A stretch of 12,430 bases of DNA from JADJEI01 sp035328465. GTDB lineage: Bacteria; Bacteroidota; Ignavibacteria; Ignavibacteriales; Ignavibacteriaceae. The notes under the pieces are model-generated. The model did not search any database. It saw only the letters and a program-made list of their open reading frames with translations, and had not been told where the DNA came from. Below, piece after piece: positions 1-5,712 of the stretch. The stretch spans positions 1 to 12,430 of the forward strand of contig DAOLIQ010000090.1 in assembly GCA_035328465.1 (NCBI GenBank), in the 5' to 3' direction. Position 1 is the stretch's first letter. Each line of letters begins with the position of its first letter. Both the position numbers and the translations under genes were made by a program.

Positions 1-1162
1 CAGTTAAGTTTATTGGTGTACGAGGGGCTAAATCAATGTAATGATACTGTTCGCCATAAGGACCTCCGTAAAGACCGATGTCACTTCTTGTTCCGTCTTT
101 GTCAAGAATTGTTGGATCACCAGCATCAATGAGTGGGGAATATTTTTGTAAATGAAAATCCAGACTGTCTGGGTTCGCGAACATAGGGTCTGAATACATA
201 TTTGTGCTATCTATTGAAATATTCAGAGATGCTGTTTCGTAGTCCCAGAGATTATTGTACTGAAACGTCTGTGGCGATCCTGCTATTTGATCATATACTA
301 AAACCGTATTTACGTTTTGAAAATGATTATTTGCTGCTATTGTCCCGACTCCAAATAACCCATGATCCCAACCAACCTCAATTCCGTAAACAACGTTATT
401 AATAATAGAATCATTTCCGTATGATTGAAATGCCCCATCACCAGACTCGGTACCGGTTCTATAGAATATATTGCTTTCAAGCTTGGATATGAACCCAAGA
501 GCATCATAAAAACCAAGGTAGCAATCAGCACAATGAATAATGTTGTTAATATAAGTAGGGGATGAGTTGATTTGAGATACTAAACCGTTACCATGTGCAT
601 AAATTATGTTTTCGGAGATCAGCGGGGAACCGAAACAGATAATTCCATCAGAAACGGTTTTAATCATATTTTGGTAAACTAATGGGTTATTTTGAGCACT
701 AGAGAATATTGCAAATCCAAAATACGCTTCATTGATTTCACAAAATTTATAGACCGAATTTAAACCGCCGTCAATTAATATTCCACTTCCATTTTGAACA
801 TCATAAGTGAATATTTTAAAATTAGACAAATAACTGTTATCAAACCCATGTACGGTAAAAAATTCACTTGTTAATGTTAACTCTCTCGTATCAATCACAC
901 AGCTATCCATACCTGCGCCAATAAGCGATAAGCCGGGAATCATCACTACCTGCTCTTTGTAAGTGCCGTTGGCAACATAAATGGTGTCGCCAAACACAGA
1001 GATGTTAATGCACTCCATAATGCTGTCGGCGGCGGTCTCCCAGGTTGTGTAGGGCGGGGTACTGCTGCCGGTGGGGCTTACGTAACGCACTGTACCAATT
1101 ATAAATGAAAAATTAAAAATTATAAATGAAAGACAGGAAAGAAGGAATATTTTTGGTTTCAT
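1..1162 (-). CDS. Secreted parallel beta-helix protein, C-terminus cut off by window edge
   Basis: Partial gene: from ATG at 1162-1160 the frame stays open for 387 codons to the window edge without a stop. SEEN: residues 1-23 form a signal peptide (MKPK, then a long hydrophobic run). Residues about 57-70 (FGDTIYVANGTYKE) are the classic entry to DUF1565/pectate-lyase-like beta-helices. Residues about 75-320 carry irregular repeats rich in N-x-(I/V) steps, such as SENIIY and INNIIH. Residues 341-367 (YSPLIDAGDPT ... DIGLYGG) match the closing motif of choice-of-anchor-Q beta-helix proteins. The last visible residues (LAPRTPINLT) look like the start of an Fn3/Ig-like domain. FAMILY: such proteins are surface or secreted; substrates are usually unknown, and polysaccharide binding or cleavage is possible. 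No catalytic residues can be assigned. INFERENCE: a T9SS tail probably lies beyond the window. It is separated from the preceding operon by 193 bp and has its own GAGG ribosome site. The 5' end differs sharply in base composition from the rest. Confidence 0.88.
   Translation of the reverse strand, partial: MKPKIFLLSCLSFIIFNFSFIIGTVRYVSPTGSSTPPYTTWETAADSIMECINISVFGDTIYVANGTYKEQVVMIPGLSLIGAGMDSCVIDTRELTLTSEFFTVHGFDNSYLSNFKIFTYDVQNGSGILIDGGLNSVYKFCEINEAYFGFAIFSSAQNNPLVYQNMIKTVSDGIICFGSPLISENIIYAHGNGLVSQINSSPTYINNIIHCADCYLGFYDALGFISKLESNIFYRTGTESGDGAFQSYGNDSIINNVVYGIEVGWDHGLFGVGTIAANNHFQNVNTVLVYDQIAGSPQTFQYNNLWDYETASLNISIDSTNMYSDPMFANPDSLDFHLQKYSPLIDAGDPTILDKDGTRSDIGLYGGPYGEQYHYIDLAPRTPINLT
1097..1131 (-). 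repeat. In-frame 21-bp-spaced repeat inside signal-peptide codons
   Basis: The 14-mer AATTATAAATGAAA (+ strand) occurs at 1097-1110 and again at 1118-1131, start to start 21 bp, which is exactly seven codons. In the protein it gives S-F-I-I twice (residues 12-15 and 19-22) with F-N-F between, and so forms most of the hydrophobic core of the signal peptide. Confidence 0.75.
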
Positions 1163-1168
1163 TTTGTG

Positions 1169-1172
1169 CCTC
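1169..1172 (-). promoter_or_regulatory. Ribosome binding site of the beta-helix gene
   Basis: On the minus strand GAGG stands 6 nt (CACAAA) before ATG 1162. It supports this start, which also gives a complete signal peptide. Confidence 0.55.
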
Positions 1173-1262
1173 GTAGTAATTTCTTGTTTTTACTTTTGGT
1201 AAGTTAGGAATAATTTTCATTACTCGCACAAAGAAAAACAAGCGCAATGGGACACTGATCTT

Positions 1263-1290
1263 TATGATTGGTTATGATTTTGTATGATTG
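1263..1290. repeat. Three 10-bp-period copies of TATGATTK between operon and beta-helix gene
   Basis: TATGATTG at 1263-1270, TATGATTT at 1273-1280 and TATGATTG at 1283-1290 are spaced exactly 10 bp apart, one helical turn. They lie in the 193-bp gap, 101-128 bp upstream of the beta-helix start. From memory, AATCATA-type strings recur between genes in many Bacteroidota-like genomes, so this may be an interspersed repeat rather than an operator. Confidence 0.6.
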
Positions 1291-1299
1291 ATGAATTGC

Positions 1300-1315
1300 T
1301 GAATTGTTTAATTCA
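1300..1315. other. Weak AT-only inverted repeat downstream of the HKD-enzyme gene
   Basis: TGAATT-GTTT-AATTCA forms a 6-bp stem with a 4-nt loop, about 40 bp after the stop codon of the HKD-enzyme gene. It has only one G-C pair per arm and no T-run on the minus-strand 3' side; the U-rich flank lies on the plus-strand side. A terminator role is therefore doubtful. Confidence 0.25.
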
Positions 1316-1355
1316 ATTTTTAATTGTTCATTTTTGTTTGATAAATTTTATTGAG

Positions 1356-3653
1356 CTATTTCATTAAAATCAGTTTTCGAGTATCAGTAAATTGTTCACT
1401 TTGTATTTTATAGAAATATACTCCGCTGGCTAATTCGGACGCATCAAATTCTAAAGTCATTATTCCTTGCTGAGCTAAGTCATCAAAAAGAATTTTGACT
1501 TCTCGTCCAAGTATATCAAAGACAGATAATTTTAATTTTTGCTCAGAAGGAATTTCAAACCGAATTGTTGTAACGGGATTAAATGGATTTGGAAAATTTT
1601 GATAAAGATAGTAACCAAATTTATTTATATCATTAGTTTGAACATTTGTTATATAAATAAAATCACTCGCACCTCCAGATTCGTTATATCTGTTTTTATA
1701 TTCCTGAAGGTAGAGGTTAGCAATCTTAAAATCATGAATGATTAAAACATTTTCGTCATTATCGTTCTCAGCTGAAGAAGACCAATTATGCGAACCTGTT
1801 TCGACAATTGGGTCACTGCTCTCAATTAAAGCATCAATAATAGAATACTTGTGATGAAGCGTAGCCCCGGTGCTTTCGAGCATCTCGGCGTAAGGCTGAA
1901 GAGTTTCAAATTCTGATCCATCTGTTGTGGGTTGATCAATAACTCCGCGAATGTCATCAACACCGCTAAGATTCCTGGCAATTAGAGCTGAGGCAATATC
2001 ATCTCTTGTGATAACGTAAAGCGCCAAGTAAATATCATCTTCAGCCGAATTGATAATGTTAATAATTTTATTTGTAGTTCCATCGGAAGGACTGAAGTAT
2101 AAATAAATTGGAATCCCTCCAATTATAAATTCATGCTGAGTATTATCCGATTTAAATCTACCGAACTTAGCATTTGCCTCATTAGGAGTATCGGTTGAAC
2201 TTCCCCACATTTCTTCAAATTCAATTTTATACGCTGTTGCAATTGCCGGATCATTTATCTCAATCACATTGTTTTTCCAGCTTGATTCAGTTAGTGTGAC
2301 ATTCCATGAGCCTGTCCAGATCCAATCATTGTTTGATATTCCATCTCTGGCATCGAATACGAAAAATTTATTGTGCATAATACCATCGGGATCATTTCTT
2401 TTTATAACAGATATTCCCGCATCAATTAAACTTTGCATACTATTTTGTGTTGTACGATCATCATATACTACACGGATTTTTACTCCACGATTTTTAGCAA
2501 GTATTATCGCATTAGCAACATCCGGCATATCGGAGAAACTGTATAGAGCCATATCAATCGAATACACAGCAGCATTAATTCTTTCAATTAGCTTATCTTT
2601 AAAAACTATGTTCCCTTTGGCGATATTACCCGGTAACGCTATTGAGCTATCAATACTAAAATTGAAATATACATTTATGGTTCCAGTTGTCGAGTCGGTA
2701 GAAGTTGTTGTAACAGTATATAAATTACTGCTGCTTTCACCAGCTTCATTACTTGAATAAGCACGGAAATAATAAAGCGTTCCAGGAATCAAACCCGTTA
2801 TTGGAACAACATGATAAGTTGTATCATCATCAATCACAACTGAATCCTGTTCAAGTTCGGTTGTCAAACCATATTTTACTTTGCTGTTTCCATTTCTTGC
2901 CGTGTTAAAATATACTGTAAAGGAGGAAGTATCAATATTTGAAGCGAACACCGGTTCAAGAATTAATGGAGTTCCATCGAAATCAATATCTAAAATGAAT
3001 CTTGGCAGAATTTGGTAGCCTGAATTATAAGGAGCCGCTTGATCGAACTGACCAAGAATGCCGATTATATCAACAGGAACAGTTGGTATTTGAGTGCCTA
3101 TAATTGAGGTTACATCTCCATCAATCCGAAGTTCCATATTTCCAGTTCCATCAGAAATTGGGTAATTCATGCTGCCGGTAAAACTTCCTGAACCGGTGAT
3201 TGTCACATTATTTATTCTGATTAGTCTGCCTTCGTAAATTTCAAGTCCATTCCATTGCTGATTGATTACTTGAGAAATAGTAACGATTGTTGTATCAAAT
3301 AAGAAAGCCTGACCATGATTTATAAAACTCGATCCTGGCGCATTAAAATCAAATTCAGTTAATCCATTATAATGAGAAAGCGTGCTTGTGACAGTGACGG
3401 AATCACCAATTGAAACTTGTCCTGCGAATCCATTGCCAAATACAGATATACCTGCGGATTCGTCATGAATTGACCCAGGACCGCTTGAACCAAATTGGTT
3501 ACTTGACCCTACCACACCGGACACGGTAAAAATTTCGCCAAGATGGACTGGAACTCCATTAGCATCATTTTCTCTGATAGATGCAATAGGAACGCTTTGT
3601 GAATAAATGAACGAACTAAAAACAAATAAACTAAAGACAAATATTTTTTTCAT
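1356..3653 (-). CDS. Secreted two-HKD phospholipase D-superfamily enzyme with OB-like, Fn3 and T9SS sorting domains
   Basis: 765 aa. SEEN: signal peptide residues 1-18 (cut before Q19). Residues about 22-225 form two beta-rich OB-fold-like modules (FTVSGVV at 42-48, then EGRLIRINNVTI at 141-152). An Fn3 module spans about 232-318 (GLIPGTLYYFRAYSSNEAG). Two complete HxKx4D motifs follow: H427/K429/D434 with trailing GSWN (448-451), and H600/K602/D607 with trailing GSHNWS (620-625) and DEN (633-635). The T9SS type A tail spans about 684-765 (NFPNPFNP at 686-693, ending RKLILMK). FAMILY: two HKD motifs in one chain form the active site of PLD-superfamily phosphodiesterases, which act through a covalent phosphohistidine. 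Members cut phospholipids or nucleic acids; T9SS tails lead to secretion or surface attachment. INFERENCE: the OB modules favour a nuclease, but a phospholipase is possible. It is the last gene of the operon; its ATG overlaps the preceding TGA by 4 bases (ATGA), with no clear ribosome site. Confidence 0.93.
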   Translation of the reverse strand: MKKIFVFSLFVFSSFIYSQSVPIASIRENDANGVPVHLGEIFTVSGVVGSSNQFGSSGPGSIHDESAGISVFGNGFAGQVSIGDSVTVTSTLSHYNGLTEFDFNAPGSSFINHGQAFLFDTTIVTISQVINQQWNGLEIYEGRLIRINNVTITGSGSFTGSMNYPISDGTGNMELRIDGDVTSIIGTQIPTVPVDIIGILGQFDQAAPYNSGYQILPRFILDIDFDGTPLILEPVFASNIDTSSFTVYFNTARNGNSKVKYGLTTELEQDSVVIDDDTTYHVVPITGLIPGTLYYFRAYSSNEAGESSSNLYTVTTTSTDSTTGTINVYFNFSIDSSIALPGNIAKGNIVFKDKLIERINAAVYSIDMALYSFSDMPDVANAIILAKNRGVKIRVVYDDRTTQNSMQSLIDAGISVIKRNDPDGIMHNKFFVFDARDGISNNDWIWTGSWNVTLTESSWKNNVIEINDPAIATAYKIEFEEMWGSSTDTPNEANAKFGRFKSDNTQHEFIIGGIPIYLYFSPSDGTTNKIINIINSAEDDIYLALYVITRDDIASALIARNLSGVDDIRGVIDQPTTDGSEFETLQPYAEMLESTGATLHHKYSIIDALIESSDPIVETGSHNWSSSAENDNDENVLIIHDFKIANLYLQEYKNRYNESGGASDFIYITNVQTNDINKFGYYLYQNFPNPFNPVTTIRFEIPSEQKLKLSVFDILGREVKILFDDLAQQGIMTLEFDASELASGVYFYKIQSEQFTDTRKLILMK

Positions 3654-4738
3654 TGAATGTCCGTTGAAAGTATGAATCGAATTATTCTGTTATTTTCTGT
3701 ATCCGCCACATAAAGTGTTTTATCGAAATGTGCAGCAGCGTGCGGATGATTAAAAAGATTTTGCCCTCCAAATGAGAGAAGTTTATCTCCAAAAGAATTG
3801 AATTTATAAATACTGTCTTTTTCAGCGTCAACTACATAGATATTCCCCGCTGCATCAATCGTTAATCCTTCAGGATTGGAAAACCTATTTGGTAGCATAA
3901 AATCATTTTCGGATAAAGAGAACTTTGATACGTATCCGGTAAATTCACGCGAGTCAATATATTCTAACCATTGAGCTTTAAATGCATTTGAACCGGTCAA
4001 CGTAAAGATCAAATCAAATGTATTGCCACTAAAAGATTTTAAGGAGCTAATACTATAAGCAGAAGGAATGCCCCCACCTAATGGGTCAAGACCTGGAATT
4101 CGACCGGTTAATGTGTCTTTCTCTTTTCCATTAATATCAATTTGCTTTTTGAAAAGAAGCAAAGAATTATCCGGATCGCTAAGTGAAGAATTTTTTGGAC
4201 CTGTTCTGGCAATAACAAAACTATTATCATAAAAAACAGCTATGCCTTTATATTCACGATCCGGATTGCTCAAATCAGAAGTTGATTTTGGAAGCAGCAT
4301 ATTAATTGGGGCAATTTCAATTTGATGATTCACTGCTGCAAGATCTATTTTATAAATTGCATTGTATGTTTGAGAAATTCCATTAACGACAGTATCAAAC
4401 TTAGCAGACACAATCAGGTTGAGTTGAAAATCCTGCGCCAATGCAACTGGTTTTTGGATTGTACGTGTACCAAGAATTCTTCCATCAAGATTTAGCATAA
4501 CGATCCTGTCATTCTCAGTGTCAGCAATATAAATGAATGGTTCGTTCCCAATTATGATATCCTGCGGTTTATTAAATCCATCCCAGATAGGATTCATCTG
4601 TATATAAACAGTATCACCTCCAATATTTGGATTGCTCTCTGTCAAATCAAACTGATTTAGATTAATTTTATCACCACAACCGATAAGAATAAGTTGAAGT
4701 AAAATGACAGAATATATTTTTTTATAATTTATTTTCAT
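3650..4738 (-). CDS. NHL-repeat beta-propeller lipoprotein
   Basis: 362 aa. SEEN: a lipoprotein signal peptide ending in a canonical lipobox L18-I-G-C21. NHL-type blades are clear at about 57-90 (PQDIIIGNEPFIYIADTEND), 288-322 (PEGLTIDAAGNIYVVD) and 331-356 (HPHAAAHFDKTLYVADTENN). The middle (about 95-280) is compatible with degenerate blades, giving a probable six-bladed propeller whose first and last parts close the ring. FAMILY: NHL propellers bind proteins, RNA or ligands, and a few are enzymes (peptidylglycine lyases); none of the latter's metal-binding layout is evident here. INFERENCE: a surface or periplasmic binding component of the same system as its neighbours. The start ATG overlaps the upstream TGA by 4 bases and the stop overlaps the next ATG by 4, so expression is probably coupled in both directions. 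There is no recognisable Shine-Dalgarno before the start. Confidence 0.9.
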   Translation of the reverse strand: MKINYKKIYSVILLQLILIGCGDKINLNQFDLTESNPNIGGDTVYIQMNPIWDGFNKPQDIIIGNEPFIYIADTENDRIVMLNLDGRILGTRTIQKPVALAQDFQLNLIVSAKFDTVVNGISQTYNAIYKIDLAAVNHQIEIAPINMLLPKSTSDLSNPDREYKGIAVFYDNSFVIARTGPKNSSLSDPDNSLLLFKKQIDINGKEKDTLTGRIPGLDPLGGGIPSAYSISSLKSFSGNTFDLIFTLTGSNAFKAQWLEYIDSREFTGYVSKFSLSENDFMLPNRFSNPEGLTIDAAGNIYVVDAEKDSIYKFNSFGDKLLSFGGQNLFNHPHAAAHFDKTLYVADTENNRIIRFILSTDIQ

Positions 4739-5712
4739 AACCCAAGTATAATTGAAAAACGATGTGCTGAACCAAGCCGATTAAAATTGGCGTAAGAATA
4801 GTCAAGATTAAAATTTGCAATACTCAAAGGGAAAAAAACACCTGCGCCAAAAGAATAATTTTGCTCGTCAACATTGAATTTGTAACCGGCTCTGGCATAA
4901 AAATTTTTTGTCCAGTTATATTCCAATCCAAGTGAAAGATTTTCGCTATTGTCATTCGGATGGTTCAATTGAATGGAGGAGGTAATAGAATTCTCTTCAT
5001 CGGAGTAAGGTTCGAAAGCAAATCCAATTCTAAAAATTGTGGGCGGAGAAAACGCCTGCCATTCGGATTCTTTTCTATTTCCGATAAGAATAACTTCACC
5101 ATCCGGAGCTAATTGATTTCCAAAATTTGAAACAGCAACAGCAAATCTGGTTGAGCCAAGTCCTGTCCAATAATAGGTTCCGAGATCGATCATGACCCCG
5201 CGCATTTTTAATTTGTCAAGCGTTTCTTCAATATATCTCACTGTTCCCCCAAAACTAAATTTATCAGTCATCTTTCGTGCATAGGTCACTGCCAAAGCAA
5301 TATCGCTAAATCCGAAATACTCACCTGTTCCAAACGGTGCAAACTCGGTTGTTACTTTCATGTCCTGCATAGATAAAGCCGTGAAAGCAATTCCAAAAGT
5401 ATTAGTTTCATCAAGATGATAAACTCCACCAATAAAATCATGATTAATATCCACCACCCATTGGTTGTGAGAAAGAATAATTTGATTATCGGTAAATTGA
5501 ACAAGTCCGGCGGGATTCCAGTAAAGAGCACTTGCATCATTTGCAACAGCAACAAATGCATCTCCCAGAGATGTTGCACGTCCACCTACACCAATTTTTA
5601 GGAAGGTAGCAGTTGAAATTCCTGCACGCTGTCCTCCAAGCACAGGGAAAAGTTGTGCGAACGAATTCGTAGTAATAAAAAATATAAAAAATATGCTGAT
5701 AAATTTTTTCAT
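4735..5712 (-). CDS. PorV/PorQ-family outer-membrane beta-barrel protein
   Basis: 325 aa. SEEN: signal peptide 1-19 (SFA then Q20). The family signature follows at about 27-70: GQRAGISTATFLKIGVGGRA, then SLGDAFVAVANDASALYWNPAGL. Alternating beta strands run to the end, closing with RFSIILGL. FAMILY: PorV (LptO) is a FadL-like barrel that shuttles T9SS cargo from the translocon to the attachment complex; PorQ-like and unassigned paralogues share this N-terminal signature. INFERENCE: this copy is probably not the general housekeeping PorV. It sits between a TBDR and surface lipoproteins and two genes ahead of a T9SS cargo enzyme, so it may be a dedicated paralogue; alternatively it is a FadL-like channel. 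The ATG shares one base with the TAA of the receptor gene (TAATG), no ribosome site is visible, and coupling is likely. It overlaps the next gene by 4 bases. Confidence 0.9.
   Translation of the reverse strand: MKKFISIFFIFFITTNSFAQLFPVLGGQRAGISTATFLKIGVGGRATSLGDAFVAVANDASALYWNPAGLVQFTDNQIILSHNQWVVDINHDFIGGVYHLDETNTFGIAFTALSMQDMKVTTEFAPFGTGEYFGFSDIALAVTYARKMTDKFSFGGTVRYIEETLDKLKMRGVMIDLGTYYWTGLGSTRFAVAVSNFGNQLAPDGEVILIGNRKESEWQAFSPPTIFRIGFAFEPYSDEENSITSSIQLNHPNDNSENLSLGLEYNWTKNFYARAGYKFNVDEQNYSFGAGVFFPLSIANFNLDYSYANFNRLGSAHRFSIILGL

Noticed and set aside
1173..1260. Bacteroidota-type promoter (TTTG / TAnnTTTG) upstream of the beta-helix gene
   Set aside because: The minus strand offers only TTTCTTTG with an imperfect upstream element; in DNA this AT-rich the match is not convincing.
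1300..1315. Rho-independent terminator after the five-gene operon
   Set aside because: The stem is almost all A-T and the T-rich side faces the plus strand, against the direction of transcription; kept only as a weak inverted repeat.
2269..2760. 163-codon open frame on the plus strand
   Set aside because: It lies wholly antisense to the HKD enzyme gene, covers its catalytic region, and has no recognisable domain or ribosome site.
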